64,000 nucleotides of DNA from Tunturiibacter gelidiferens (GTDB lineage Bacteria; Acidobacteriota; Terriglobia; Terriglobales; Acidobacteriaceae). A program made the position numbers and the translations under genes. The notes beneath the pieces were generated by a model. The model was not told the origin of the DNA. It worked only from the letters and a program-made list of their open reading frames with translations, and did not search any database. The stretch is taken from assembly GCF_014201335.1 (NCBI RefSeq), contig NZ_JACHEB010000001.1, forward strand, positions 310,001-374,000, in the 5' to 3' direction. Every line of letters starts with the position of its first letter. Positions within the stretch are counted from its first letter, which is position 1. Shown here piece by piece: positions 34,613 to 44,867 of the stretch.

Positions 34613-37600
34613 TTACCGCGTCGCAGCGCTGGCGGCTGCGACGACGGTGAGGGTGAAGGTCCTTGTAGACGGCTGGTTGGTAGCGTCGCCGCTGTACTTT
34701 GCGATCACGCTGTAGGTGCCTGGTGTGAGGCCCGCGGTGTTTACGGAGAGCACAGCACTGCCGGAGCTCAGACTGAGAGTTCCGAGTGACTTGGTTCCGA
34801 GGAGGAACGCGACCGTACCCGAAGGAGGCACTGTCGAGCAGCAAGCATGTGTCACGACCGCTGTGATAGACACCAGAGAGCCTTCGGCTACTGGATTCGC
34901 GCTGGAGGTGAGGGTTACCTCGCTCAGCGCCTTGGTCACAATTACAGTGAGGGTTGAAGAGTTGGAGGCGGCATCCGAACCATCTCCTGCATACTTGGCG
35001 ATTACATCGTAGGTTCCCGCAGGAACGCCGGTCAGCACCTGCTCGTAGACAGCTTTGCCGGTACTGTCCAGCGTCGCTACACCTTGTGTGCTCTGCAGCA
35101 GAGTACTGGAGTAGAAGTGTACGGTTCCTGTCGGAACGCCTGTGTAGCCTGCAGGACGCGCCACGTTGGCAACCAAGGTTACCGTGCCGCCCGCTTCTAC
35201 GGAGCTTGTACCACTCGGTACCACGGTGGTTGCCGCCTTGGTGACGATCAGTTTTTCCGCCGCTGAGACCGAAGACTCGTAGGTGGCGGAGCCGCTGTAT
35301 ACCGCAACCACTGAGAAGGTGCCCGCCGCATACGTGGTCGCGGGTAGGCTGATCGAGCATGCTCCCTTCGCGAGTGTGCAGATTCCCTTCGAGACACCGC
35401 CTGAGGTGAAGGTGACAGTACCGTCGAGCGTGCCTGTGGCACTCGAGACCTTCGCAGCGAAAGTGATCTTGGAAGAGCCTGCTGCCAAGGTCGAGGGCGA
35501 GACGGTCAGCGCCGTCGCGTTGACTACTGTGCCAGCCTTGATCACCTGAAGGGTCGTCTGCGCGGTGGCTGGCGCGTAGTTTTCATTCGTGGACGAGTAC
35601 GTCGCCGAGACTGCGTAAGCACCGACAGCCAGCGTACCCGGCGCATACGTGTAGCTCGCTACCTCGGTGCAGCTTCCGCCGGACGAGCATCCGCCAGTTG
35701 GCTCGAGGGTTGCCGTTCCTAGCGTGGTGCCTCCGATCGCGAAGGTCACTATACCCGTGGGGTAGGTGCCCGATCCGCTGACCGTTGCCTGGTAAGTGAT
35801 GCTCGCGGGCCCGTGTTCGAAGACATAGGAGGCGACGCTTGAGTTAAGCGCCACGGTCGCCTTGAAGGGCGATGCGCTACCGTAGGCCTTCGCGAAACCC
35901 TGTGCCAGATTCCATGCATTGACTGACCCGATGCCGGTTGCGAAGTCCCAACCAACGTTGGTGCCGTAGGTGACTTTGTAAGATGCATCTGTTACTGAGT
36001 CCACTCCTACCGGGGCACCTGCTGGAGCGTTGATGTTGAGGTCGTTGGCGATGCCGAAGCAGTCGAACGCAAGCAGAGTCTGCGGGTTGTAGTAAGTGCA
36101 AGGCGTATTGATATCGCCCCGGGTGACGTCATGGAAGATGCAGGCGCTTGTGCCGCTCGCACCCTTCGTCGAGTTACAGGCAGAGTTGCCGGCCGAGCCG
36201 TACTCCGTGCTTGCCAGCGAGTAGTACAGGTAGTTGGGATTACCTGCCATCTCCTTTGTGTAGCTGTTGATCAGGGTCTGAATGCCGGCCATCATCGGCG
36301 AGGAAGCTGAGGTCCCTCCTGCGCCAGACCAGGTATCGGGCGTTCCAGTGCAGGGTTCGGTTCCATACTGCGCCTCTGCCGGATTCGAGGCACAGAGCAC
36401 GATGTAATGGCCCCAGACACCGTTCGAAGCGAAGAGTGAGACGTCCGGAATATCGCGCACGTGATCGTTCGGATTTCCAACGATCTTCTGCCAGGAAGGC
36501 TTAGGTTGGCCTATGCAGGTGCCGTCGGCTACGCCGCTGGTCGCAGAGGTGCCGCTAAAGCAATTGCTTGGGCCTCCGCTGCCTGCGACCGTGTCGATGT
36601 ACTCGAATGTGTTTTGAGGCGTAAGAGTGGCCGCCAGCGGGCTTCCGCAAAAACCGCTTGGGCCATAGCTCTTCGGATATCCCAGGAAGGACGCAACCAA
36701 CTCACTCGCGCAGCTGTCATTCCACGGGATCTCGGGGATGTAGCTTTTGGCGGAGGCGTAGTCTGCATTGTTGGTAGCGTTCCAGTAGGTCGTCCGAGTG
36801 TGATCGTACGTATCGCCAAAGTCGGTTCCACCTACGGCCACATTGTAGGGCGTGGTGGCATACCCGCTGGTGTCGACGCCGTAGTACGAGACCGGATTTC
36901 CATCATCGCAGGCGCGTGCCCCATCGTCCCCGCTTGAGACGAAGATCGACACACCTCGGGCTGCTCCATGCTGGTAAGCATAGGAGAACGCAGCGTTGCT
37001 TGCCGCTCCGTTGCCAACTTCGCAAAAGCCATAGCTCATGCTGAGTACCGGAACTGTAATCTTGCTGGCGGACACAAGATTTTCAATCGCGATCAACCCG
37101 CCGAACGTGCTGTATCCGTCCTGGCAGGCCTCCACGACTACGTTCGCGCCGGGAGCCATGGCAGAGGCATATTCCACATCGAGAGCTACCTCAACGTCGG
37201 TCCCGTCGTTGTAATCTCCCGGCTGGCCACAGAAGAGTGCACCAGTGGGAAACGAGGTCGTCTGTTTGCCGCCATATTTGGCCAGGCCAAAGGTATCGAC
37301 AAACGTCGTCCAATCCGGTGAGGTTCCCGTGCCCTCGGGATCGTACGCGGTCTCGTCCTCGATCAGTCCAATGGTTTGGCCTTTCCCGGTTGTACCGGCA
37401 GCCAGCAATGGCGTCGTGTTGTAGATTGTCTGCGCGTCGCCGGGCGTGAAGAGATACGAACTGCCACTACCGTTGGGAGCGGTATAGTCCGGTCCAGAGC
37501 CTGTTGTCGCTCTGCTCTCTTCCGCGGTCACCTTACGGCGCGTCACATGATCGGCATGAGGCTTGAAATCGCTCAGTGAGGTCGGCCCTACGACTACGCT

Positions 37601-38155
37601 TGCGAGCGATGCCGGGATCTGCGGGTCGGACATGTTGGCGACGTGTCTCTCGCCCCCAGGAAGTTCCAGCCGATGGATGTCAGTATGGAAGGCATCACGC
37701 ACCATGGATGCGGTTCCGGAGAAGTCAACCACCATTCCGTCTGGCGTGATACCTCCAATAGTGAAACCATGACCTGCGAGCCATGCCGTGACCTTCGCCA
37801 CATCGCTCGCGCTAACTCCAAACTGCTCGTCGAACTCCTGCTCCGAGAGCCAAGAGTGATATGACGCGCTACCCGGTGTCTGCATTTGGTCCATGGCCTT
37901 CTGAAGTGCCGCCTCCTGCTCGGGTGAACGCTTGAGCTGTAGCAGCATGTGGGGCATTGAGAAATCAGCTGCCACAGCGCCTCGATCGTTGGCGGAATCG
38001 CGTGCGGCGCGGTGGGTGTTGCCTTCCAGTGTCACCAGGACGCGCTCATTGATCTGGGCGGTTATACGTGCGCGAGCGGAGACCGAACCTGGCACAGCAG
38101 CGCCCCAAGCGTAGCTGGTGAATGCGAGAACAGCGGCAATGACGGCTTTCTTCAT
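34613..38155 (-). CDS. S53 (sedolisin) peptidase with C-terminal Ig-like repeats
   Basis: 1180 residues. Signal peptide (KKAVIAAVLAFTSYAWGA), then a pro-kumamolisin activation domain (about 60-200; LSEQEFDEQFGVSASDV) and the catalytic domain: Glu and Asp in VEVALDVEYASAMAP (E-x-x-x-D) and the serine in SGAGGTSASSPMMAG; the calcium-site region lies near the end (VTYGTNVGWDFATGIGS). After about residue 770 come four Ig-like repeats like those of the two downstream GloVer proteins. Family members are acid-acting secreted endopeptidases with a Ser-Glu-Asp triad. Divergent from a Reg_prop sensor kinase, which may control it. Confidence 0.92.
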   Translation of the reverse strand: MKKAVIAAVLAFTSYAWGAAVPGSVSARARITAQINERVLVTLEGNTHRAARDSANDRGAVAADFSMPHMLLQLKRSPEQEAALQKAMDQMQTPGSASYHSWLSEQEFDEQFGVSASDVAKVTAWLAGHGFTIGGITPDGMVVDFSGTASMVRDAFHTDIHRLELPGGERHVANMSDPQIPASLASVVVGPTSLSDFKPHADHVTRRKVTAEESRATTGSGPDYTAPNGSGSSYLFTPGDAQTIYNTTPLLAAGTTGKGQTIGLIEDETAYDPEGTGTSPDWTTFVDTFGLAKYGGKQTTSFPTGALFCGQPGDYNDGTDVEVALDVEYASAMAPGANVVVEACQDGYSTFGGLIAIENLVSASKITVPVLSMSYGFCEVGNGAASNAAFSYAYQHGAARGVSIFVSSGDDGARACDDGNPVSYYGVDTSGYATTPYNVAVGGTDFGDTYDHTRTTYWNATNNADYASAKSYIPEIPWNDSCASELVASFLGYPKSYGPSGFCGSPLAATLTPQNTFEYIDTVAGSGGPSNCFSGTSATSGVADGTCIGQPKPSWQKIVGNPNDHVRDIPDVSLFASNGVWGHYIVLCASNPAEAQYGTEPCTGTPDTWSGAGGTSASSPMMAGIQTLINSYTKEMAGNPNYLYYSLASTEYGSAGNSACNSTKGASGTSACIFHDVTRGDINTPCTYYNPQTLLAFDCFGIANDLNINAPAGAPVGVDSVTDASYKVTYGTNVGWDFATGIGSVNAWNLAQGFAKAYGSASPFKATVALNSSVASYVFEHGPASITYQATVSGSGTYPTGIVTFAIGGTTLGTATLEPTGGCSSGGSCTEVASYTYAPGTLAVGAYAVSATYSSTNENYAPATAQTTLQVIKAGTVVNATALTVSPSTLAAGSSKITFAAKVSSATGTLDGTVTFTSGGVSKGICTLAKGACSISLPATTYAAGTFSVVAVYSGSATYESSVSAAEKLIVTKAATTVVPSGTSSVEAGGTVTLVANVARPAGYTGVPTGTVHFYSSTLLQSTQGVATLDSTGKAVYEQVLTGVPAGTYDVIAKYAGDGSDAASNSSTLTVIVTKALSEVTLTSSANPVAEGSLVSITAVVTHACCSTVPPSGTVAFLLGTKSLGTLSLSSGSAVLSVNTAGLTPGTYSVIAKYSGDATNQPSTRTFTLTVVAAASAATR

Positions 38156-38307
38156 GACTCCCGTTTCCTCAAATCTGAGCTTCAGTATTAGTGCGTGTAG
38201 CGTCGCGTGGCCGCGGCGATTCGGACGCCGAACCTGGATAAGTGGTGGAGTGTCGTCTCTTAAGTAGGGCTGGAAGAATAAGACCCTGTAAAATTGATAA
38301 ATCTCCC

Positions 38308-41300
38308 ATGAAACTTTGCCAAGCCCTCATTCGTAGCCGTGCGGCACCCTCTTTCGAGGGGTTACTACAATGCGGACTGAAAAATGTAAGGCCGCTACTG
38401 GCTTGTGTACTACCCGCGCTTCTGGGCTGTCAGCTGCTCGCGAGTTCTGTACACCCTCCGACCCAAGAGGATATGCGGGAGCTTTATCACTCTACCTGGA
38501 CCGCGCGAGAGGGTGCTCCTGCAGGCATTTGGCGAATCGCGCAGTCGACCGACGGGTTTTTGTGGATCGCGACCAACTCGGGGCTTTATCGCTTTGATGG
38601 TGTCCAGTTTACGAAGTTTCAGCCTGCAGACGACGCCAAGCTTCTCTCTGAGAACGTGATTACCTTGTACGCACCCACCACGGGTGGGCTCTGGATCGGC
38701 TACCAGTTCGGTGGCATTAGTTTCATCAGAGATGGAAGGATCACAAACTATCCCGCTGAAGGTATCTTTGCGTCCTCTTCGACTGGTTTTCTTGAACTCA
38801 AGGACGGCACGCTGTGGGCGGCGACGGGACAAGGCATGGCGCGATTTGTCAACGGCCAATGGATACCTATGGGCCACGAGTGGGGATTCCACGGACGATC
38901 TGTCTTCCGTCCTTTTCTTGATGCCTCAGGAACACTCTGGGCTTACAACGGCAAGACACTTCAGTACCTCCCGGCGGGGGAACACCTCTTCCATGACACA
39001 AGCATCGAAGGCAAGTTTTGGGGCCTCCTCTCCGACAGGCCGGACCGCACCTGGCTAGCAAGTGATCACGATCTGGTCGAGCTCGTTCGCGCGCCCGGCG
39101 GTAACTGGTTGTTGTATCCAACGCACTCTGACTTTTCGCCAGGCTTTGCGGCACGAGCGCGTGACGGTAGCTTATGGATGGGCTCTGACCTTTCCGGCGT
39201 ATTTCGCTTGAGAGCACCGCTTCCCTCCCCCGGCGTTGCAGTCAGCCGCGACTCGTTTGAAAACTTCGCGGCCAAAGACGGGCTTACTGCAAACGTAAGC
39301 ATGCAAGTCATGCGTGATCGCGAAGGCAGCCTGTGGGTTGCGACCGAAAAAGGGTTGGATCAGTTCCGTCCGGCGGCACTCTCGTCCCTAACAATGCCAC
39401 TTGGGACCAACGGCATCTCAGTCGCGCAGGACAAGGGCGGCCTGCTGGTTGGCGTGAAAAATATTCGCGGGCCATCGCTGTTTCGTCTGCGAGACAACAC
39501 ACTCGTCCCAATTCCTCATAGCCCGGAGGGGATCACCAGCCTCTATGCCGACGGCGACAACAGCGTCTGGATTGGGGTAACCAGCCAGCTCTGGCATATG
39601 GTGGGCAACCGATTCACAAGGATCCCGATGCCGGAGGATGGGAATGGCCTGCCGCTGGAAGTCCAGACCATGACTACCGACGCGAAGGGAGTTCTGTGGG
39701 CGAGCATTCTCGGACACGGCACCTTCAAGCTGGAAGGTGCCAGATGGAGCAGGTTCAAGGCGCCGGACGCGGATCACTTTGCGGTGCTCAGCATGTTGCG
39801 GGACCACGAAGGCCGCATCTGGCAGGGTTTCATCCGGAACAACGTCGCGATAGTAACGGGCAACACGACCACGACGCTGGGGACGCGCGACGGCGTGACT
39901 GCAGGAAATATTCTAGCCATCGCCGAAGACGGCGACCATGTATGGCTCGGCGGTACCGAAGGCCTGTCGTACTATCGCGACGGTGCGGTTCATTCCATCC
40001 TGAGTTGCGGCGATGACTCGATCCGGGGCGTGACCGGTATCGTCGAGTCGGCAGATGGAAGTCTTTGGCTGAACCAATCGTCCGGCGTGATCATGATCTC
40101 GCACGACGAGCTTGCAAAGGCATCTGCCGATCCGCGGTATCGCGTTGCGCTGCGTCTGTACAACTACCTCGACGGACTCACCGATGTCCCGGTGCAACTG
40201 AGGCCGCTGCCCACGGCGATCAACACCAAGGATGGACGCATTTATTTTGCGGACCGCCACGAGCTGACCTGGATCGATCCCGCGCAGATTGCCAGGAACA
40301 CGGTTGCTCCTGCGGTCTTCGTCGACCGTGTGGTCGCCGACCATCGTGAATATATGGCGCCGTCAGGCGTCACTTTAGTTAAGGGCGTGCAAAACCTTCG
40401 TTTTGACTACACTGCCCCAAGCTTATTGATACCGCAACGCGTGCGCTTCCGCTATATGCTCGAAGGTTTTGATAAGAGCTGGCAGGACGTGGGTCCCCGT
40501 CGACAGGCGTTTTACGTAAAAGTTCCTCCCGGGCACTACACGTTTCGCGTGATGGCCAGTAATAACGATGGCGTCTGGAGCCCCGTCACAACGACCACCC
40601 CGCTTTACCTTCCACCTACTTTTCTTCAGAGCTGGTATTTCAAAGCCTTAATCATTGTGACTATGGCGAGTTTGCTGAGCTTTCTCTACAACCTGCGGCT
40701 TCGACATGCGACCAACCAGGTGCGCGTTCGGCTCCTCGAACGTCTGCGCGAGCGGGAACGAATCGCCCAAGACCTACACGACACGTTCTTTCAATCGATT
40801 CAGGTATTGCTGCTTCGCTTTCATACGCTGACCAAACAACTGCCACACGAAAACCCCGCCCGCCGATCCTATGAGGATGCGCTCAAGCAATCCACACAGG
40901 TGATGATTGAAGGACGCGAACTCTTACGCGAGCTGCGATCCGAGCCTTCGTTCGATACGCCCCTGTACGCACCGTTCAAGCAGATGATCGACGATCTGCG
41001 CCCGAGCACGAGTGCGCGACTTACGTTTGAGACTAACGGGAACCCTCGCAAGCTTGACGCTGCTGCAGGCAGCGAGACCATGAAGATCACACGAGAAGCG
41101 CTGGCCAATGCGATCCGCCATGCCGGAGCTTCGTGCATCGAAGTTCTGCTTGCCTTCGGTGACTCGTCACTGCGCATTGTTGTCTCTGACAACGGTGTTG
41201 GCATCCCCGCTGAGTTCGTGCAGCACGGTCACCGAGACGGTCATTTAGGCATGCTGGGTATGCGGGAGCGGGCAAGCCGACTCGGTGCGCTCATCGAGAT

Positions 41301-41445
41301 ACGAAGACACCCAGGGGGAGGCACGGTTGTGGAGTTGAACATTCCCGCCACGGTGATCTATCCGACGGAGAGTTCCCCGAGCAGACAAGCGACTCCTTTC
41401 TACCCGCTAAAACCTATTACTGCGACGAGGAAGATCAATGATTAG
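38308..41445 (+). CDS. Reg_prop sensor histidine kinase
   Basis: 1045 residues from ATG 38308; a GTG at 38242 is possible. N-terminal hydrophobic segment (RPLLACVLPALLGCQLLAS), then about ten two-component-regulator propeller strands of the form G-x-LW-x-A-T-x-x-G-L (e.g. DGFLWIATNSGLYRFDG, GSLWVATEKGLDQF), a Y_Y_Y domain (about 690-770), one membrane helix (FKALIIVTMASLLSFLYNL), and a HisKA_3 core with His824 in IAQDLHDTFFQSIQ, plus HATPase motifs VSDNGVGIP and GMLGMRERA. The periplasmic propeller would sense a polymer or its breakdown products. It overlaps its response regulator by 8 nt and faces the S53/GloVer operon. Confidence 0.92.
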   Translation: MKLCQALIRSRAAPSFEGLLQCGLKNVRPLLACVLPALLGCQLLASSVHPPTQEDMRELYHSTWTAREGAPAGIWRIAQSTDGFLWIATNSGLYRFDGVQFTKFQPADDAKLLSENVITLYAPTTGGLWIGYQFGGISFIRDGRITNYPAEGIFASSSTGFLELKDGTLWAATGQGMARFVNGQWIPMGHEWGFHGRSVFRPFLDASGTLWAYNGKTLQYLPAGEHLFHDTSIEGKFWGLLSDRPDRTWLASDHDLVELVRAPGGNWLLYPTHSDFSPGFAARARDGSLWMGSDLSGVFRLRAPLPSPGVAVSRDSFENFAAKDGLTANVSMQVMRDREGSLWVATEKGLDQFRPAALSSLTMPLGTNGISVAQDKGGLLVGVKNIRGPSLFRLRDNTLVPIPHSPEGITSLYADGDNSVWIGVTSQLWHMVGNRFTRIPMPEDGNGLPLEVQTMTTDAKGVLWASILGHGTFKLEGARWSRFKAPDADHFAVLSMLRDHEGRIWQGFIRNNVAIVTGNTTTTLGTRDGVTAGNILAIAEDGDHVWLGGTEGLSYYRDGAVHSILSCGDDSIRGVTGIVESADGSLWLNQSSGVIMISHDELAKASADPRYRVALRLYNYLDGLTDVPVQLRPLPTAINTKDGRIYFADRHELTWIDPAQIARNTVAPAVFVDRVVADHREYMAPSGVTLVKGVQNLRFDYTAPSLLIPQRVRFRYMLEGFDKSWQDVGPRRQAFYVKVPPGHYTFRVMASNNDGVWSPVTTTTPLYLPPTFLQSWYFKALIIVTMASLLSFLYNLRLRHATNQVRVRLLERLRERERIAQDLHDTFFQSIQVLLLRFHTLTKQLPHENPARRSYEDALKQSTQVMIEGRELLRELRSEPSFDTPLYAPFKQMIDDLRPSTSARLTFETNGNPRKLDAAAGSETMKITREALANAIRHAGASCIEVLLAFGDSSLRIVVSDNGVGIPAEFVQHGHRDGHLGMLGMRERASRLGALIEIRRHPGGGTVVELNIPATVIYPTESSPSRQATPFYPLKPITATRKIND

Positions 41446-42052
41446 AGTACTTGTCGTTGACGATCATCCCATGATGCGTGCCGGGATTGCGAGTGAGATC
41501 AATACCGAGCCGGACATGATCGTGGTCGGCGAGGCTATCGACGGTCGGGAGGCGATCCTGCAGTTTCGTTTGCACAAGCCAGAGGTCATGTTAGTGGACA
41601 TGCGTATGCCGAATATGGGCGGTCTGGAGACGATTCTAAAAGTACGGGCAGAGTTTCCAACAGCACGAATTGTCGTACTCACTACGGGCGGTGGCGATTA
41701 TCAAGCCATTCGAGCCTTTCGTGCAGGAGCCTCCGGATATCTGTTGAAGGACATGCTGGGATCAGAACTCGTCAAGACCATTCGTCTCGTCCATGAGGGG
41801 CACCGCTGCATTCCCGATGAGATCGCCTCAAAACTTTTCGGCTCCAGCGGAGAGGCGGAGCTTACTGTGAGAGAACTTGACGTTTTGCGGCGTGCCGCAA
41901 GGGGTTTATCCAATAAACTCATCGCGGAGGAGATGCTAATTTCTGAGCACACGGTGAAGGGGTATTTGAAGAACATCATGACGAAACTGCAGGCGAGCGA
42001 CCGCACTCACGCAGTGACCATCTCGATTCAAAGGGGCTTCTTCGATGTCTAA
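41438..42052 (+). CDS. NarL/FixJ family response regulator
   Basis: 204 residues. Receiver domain with VVDDHPMMRAG, phospho-acceptor Asp54 in VMLVDMRMPNMGG, and Lys in GYLLKDM. LuxR-type helix-turn-helix: LTVRELDVLRRAARGLSNKL and EHTVKGYLKNIMTKL. It overlaps the upstream kinase gene by 8 nt, so it is its cognate partner. DNA targets probably include the divergent secreted-protein operon ending at 38155; no site was recognised there. Confidence 0.93.
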   Translation: MIRVLVVDDHPMMRAGIASEINTEPDMIVVGEAIDGREAILQFRLHKPEVMLVDMRMPNMGGLETILKVRAEFPTARIVVLTTGGGDYQAIRAFRAGASGYLLKDMLGSELVKTIRLVHEGHRCIPDEIASKLFGSSGEAELTVRELDVLRRAARGLSNKLIAEEMLISEHTVKGYLKNIMTKLQASDRTHAVTISIQRGFFDV

Positions 42053-42071
42053 CGGGATCACGTCGAATTAG

Positions 42072-42180
42072 GGTACCTTTTTTTGGAGTGGCTTTGTGAT
42101 GTTTTTGCCGTGTTGTTTTGATGGTGTGCGTGAGGTGTTTTGCGGGGCTGATGTGATGTTTTAGCAGTCGTTTTTTTGGG
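42072..42180. repeat. G/T-rich low-complexity segment
   Basis: About 110 nt with almost only G and T on the forward strand, containing TGTGATGTTTT twice (42095-42105 and 42152-42162) and several GGTGTTTT-like runs. Base composition is unlike either neighbour. It lies between the response regulator gene and the hrpB remnant. I cannot name it; similar A/C-rich tracts occur between genes of Terriglobia as far as I recall. Confidence 0.45.
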
Positions 42181-42301
42181 TTACGCTAAGACGGTCGAAC
42201 GTCATATTGAGAGCGAAGCAAGTGCGAAACTGGCACCTCAGAGAGGCATGGAAATGCCCCAGGTCGGTTTCCTAGAGCGAGCGATACGTCATTGGATCGA
42301 A

Positions 42302-42931
42302 TTACGGACTTTCTGGCCACTGGTGCCTGGGGTATCGGCGCATGAGCTCGCGGCGCACTTGTGGATAGAGTCTCGACCAAAATCCGGCAAGATCGGTCGT
42401 GGTCTGCACAGCTCTCTGGTTCGGTGCGAGCAGATGTACTACCAGCGGGGTACGGTCGGCTCCAACACGCGGAGTGTCTCGCATTCCGAAGAAGTCCTGA
42501 AGGCGAGATGCTATCCAAGGGGGCTTGTCGCCACCGTAATGAATTTTGGTGTGACGCCCATTCTGCAATCGAACGCTCACTGGAGCCAGTTCACGCAGAA
42601 GCTTTGAATCCGTCTTTTGCTCCACAAGGAGAAGGAAGTCCTTCGCTGCGGCTTTCAGATCGGCAAAGCTTCGAAGTCCGGAGCATAGTTCACGCAATGC
42701 TTGTGCGATATCTGGCTGCGTAAGACCGGCGAACTCAACCCGTGCTCGGAATTGCTTCAGTAAATCCCCATCGACGAAACGCTCGATGCCAACTTCCAAC
42801 GCCTTGCTGCAGAGCAGATCGGATGCGGCCTCCGTGTCCGGTAGTGTGTCCTGGGACTCTTGAATCACCAGATCGTCGTATAGCAAGGTGCTGACTACAT
42901 CTACCCGTTCTGCGACGCGATTCCATGTCAC
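42302..42931 (-). pseudogene. hrpB: Truncated hrpB (ATP-dependent helicase) C-terminal fragment
   Basis: 209 residues that match only the end of HrpB: ERVDVVSTLLYDDLVI, a helical middle, then GDKPPWIASRLQDFFGMRDT and VVHLLAPNQRAVQTTTDLAG, the HrpB_C signature. DExH helicase and HA2 domains (about 600 residues) are missing, and the usual last 20 residues are also cut (stop after HQWPESP). The frame remains open upstream to a TGA near 42975. Helicase activity is impossible. It is either a deletion remnant of a full hrpB or a piece carried in with flanking DNA; the sequence right of it shows no hrpB. Confidence 0.82.
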
Positions 42932-43794
42932 GCTGGATTGCGGTCGCGTTGAAGCGACTCACGCCATCATTCAAGATCCGTCCGCTAAATATGGGCAACA
43001 GAAACGATCTGTCAAAGTTAAAAAGTTTGAAATGGCTCTAACGTTCAATTATTGGCTCGGCTGATTCCGGGTTTCACAGGGGTCGGACTGTGGATCCGAT
43101 CGCGGGCAGACTCGCAGACTCTGCTCAGGTACGCAGGTTTATGGAGCAAAGCTTTCTAAACAAGCGATTATGTGGATCAGGTTCGAATCGACTGCATCTA
43201 CCTGATGTCATTCCCGCCAGAAAGTCCACTTCCAAGAATGAAACAGGCTCGTTTTCATTTACGGGAAAAGGTGTTTTCTTCGCGCAGGTTTCGCACAGTC
43301 TTTGACCACTTGGAAGCTCGGCTGAACGAGCGATTGCGCCTACAATCCGGAGACGCTGTTGCCGATCTCAAGGAGTGCCATTCACACGGACCCTAGCATG
43401 ATCACCGTGGCACTCGTGAAAGCTGAAGCCGAATGCGAGGATTTCCTCTTGAATTTGGATATTACAGTGTGAAATATACTTGCGGATGATAATTACTAAC
43501 TAGTCGATTATTTTGTCGCTTGAATCGGGGCAAAAAGCGGGCTGTAGGTGCCCTACCCCACCAAAACCCTGCCACCACATCAATGAAGAGGGTTGGTTAG
43601 GGCTCCTAACATCCTGTGACGGACTCGGAGCTATGGTTCGACGAAGGTCTCGTGAGGTGCTCTCTCCTCTTGAACCCTCTGTTCTTCGCCTACGCGCTCT
43701 TCTTCAGCATGAACTTCTTCCCGCACTACTTTCATCTCTTCTCCCACCACACTCTGAATATCCTCTTTCGAAGACTGTTGCATACGGAAGCGAT
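42932..43794. other. Gene-poor 863-bp stretch
   Basis: No recognised gene. The best open frame, 43172-43396 (+, 74 codons), includes an arginine-rich helix (FHLREKVFSSRRFRTVFDHL) but has no clear ribosome site and no family match that I recognise. Long frames at 43513-44301 are shadows of the reverse-strand gene. Likely decayed DNA. Confidence 0.4.
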
Positions 43795-44763
43795 TTAGCA
43801 AGAATCCGAAAAAGCAGTGGTCAGAGGCAGCACGTCGTTCAGGTGGGCGCTCAATACGGGTTTCAAATGGTGGTCGAAATAGTAGTCGGCTTCCTTATCC
43901 ACCAAGCTGTCAATAAACTTCGCGGACACTCCTTCGAATTCTGGCACTGCTGTGCCTATCAGTTCTCCAAAGATGGCGCTCAGTCCTGCAATCAGTTCCT
44001 CATTCGGGCCCGTGCTCGAATCCTTCTGTTCATCTTCAGTCTTGTCCGCACCCTCCGCTTCGGGGTTGAAGCCGGACTTCCTTTCCATCGTATCCAGGGC
44101 GTCCGCCATCTCTTGGCTGTTCGGAATAGCCGAAACAGCATGTTGCGCCATTGCTTCAAGGGTTCGACCTTGGTCACGGTAGGGGACTGTGTCATTGATC
44201 TCCGAGAACACCGCTTCATATTCCTCGCGAATGCTCGCTTTCTCATCGGGAGTAAGCTTTTTCAAGGAACGGTCAAGGGACTCAGCGGCGACAAGGCGTA
44301 GATCGTTTCGGACGGGCTTCTCTTTTCGTTCGGCCTCGATTCTGCGCCTCTCTACGTGATCCTGGTATTTGAACGGCACTTGGGCAAAAAAGGTGAAACT
44401 GCTTACACAGGCTACGACCGACGATATCGAATGAAGATACTTGAGGACCTTGCCGCCTCTTGTTACCGGTTTGAGTCGGGGAATCAGCAGGGCTACGAAT
44501 ATGAGACTCAAGGTCAGAGCTATAGTGCTTGGGAGAGAGAGATCCACCCACGCTTTCGCCTCCTTTGAGAGATAACCGATATGGTTTTCAATCAGGCGGA
44601 TCGACTTCGTGTCCTCATCGAAGAGATCGAAGACCGCCTGCATGACACAAACGATCGAAAGGCCAAAGCTGATGGGGAGCAACAGACCTCTCGTTGTCTT
44701 CAGAAGGACGCTCTTTTGTCCTGATCCATCGTCGTCCCGCGTCAGCTCGACCAGAAGCAGCAC
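43795..44763 (-). CDS. Hypothetical membrane protein
   Basis: 322 residues from GTG 44763, a start without a clear ribosome site; a short ATG frame (44806) in another phase enters from upstream, so the true 5' end is unsure. Three membrane helices are visible in the first 130 residues (LLLPISFGLSIVCVMQAVF, PSTIALTLSLIFVALLIP, ISSVVACVSSFTFFAQVPF), followed by a long charged cytosolic or periplasmic domain with acidic linker (GADKTEDEQKDSS). I recognise no family. It stands alone between hrpB debris and tRNA-Ser, a typical place for acquired genes. Confidence 0.6.
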   Translation of the reverse strand: MLLLVELTRDDDGSGQKSVLLKTTRGLLLPISFGLSIVCVMQAVFDLFDEDTKSIRLIENHIGYLSKEAKAWVDLSLPSTIALTLSLIFVALLIPRLKPVTRGGKVLKYLHSISSVVACVSSFTFFAQVPFKYQDHVERRRIEAERKEKPVRNDLRLVAAESLDRSLKKLTPDEKASIREEYEAVFSEINDTVPYRDQGRTLEAMAQHAVSAIPNSQEMADALDTMERKSGFNPEAEGADKTEDEQKDSSTGPNEELIAGLSAIFGELIGTAVPEFEGVSAKFIDSLVDKEADYYFDHHLKPVLSAHLNDVLPLTTAFSDSC

Positions 44764-44867
44764 GATTGATGCGTTTGGTTAGATTGACCCGAAGATTCAT
44801 GGTCAAAGCTTACCAAATCAGTATCAGAGCTAGTATCACTGGTTGTAAGCTATTGATTATAAAGTAA

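Noticed and set aside
34554..35360. 268-codon reverse ORF in another frame of the S53 gene
   Set aside because: Shadow of the Ig-like repeat coding region; repeats give long open alternate frames.
43513..44301. 262-codon forward ORF
   Set aside because: Lies mostly antisense to the 43795-44763 membrane gene, with no protein-like composition or start signal.
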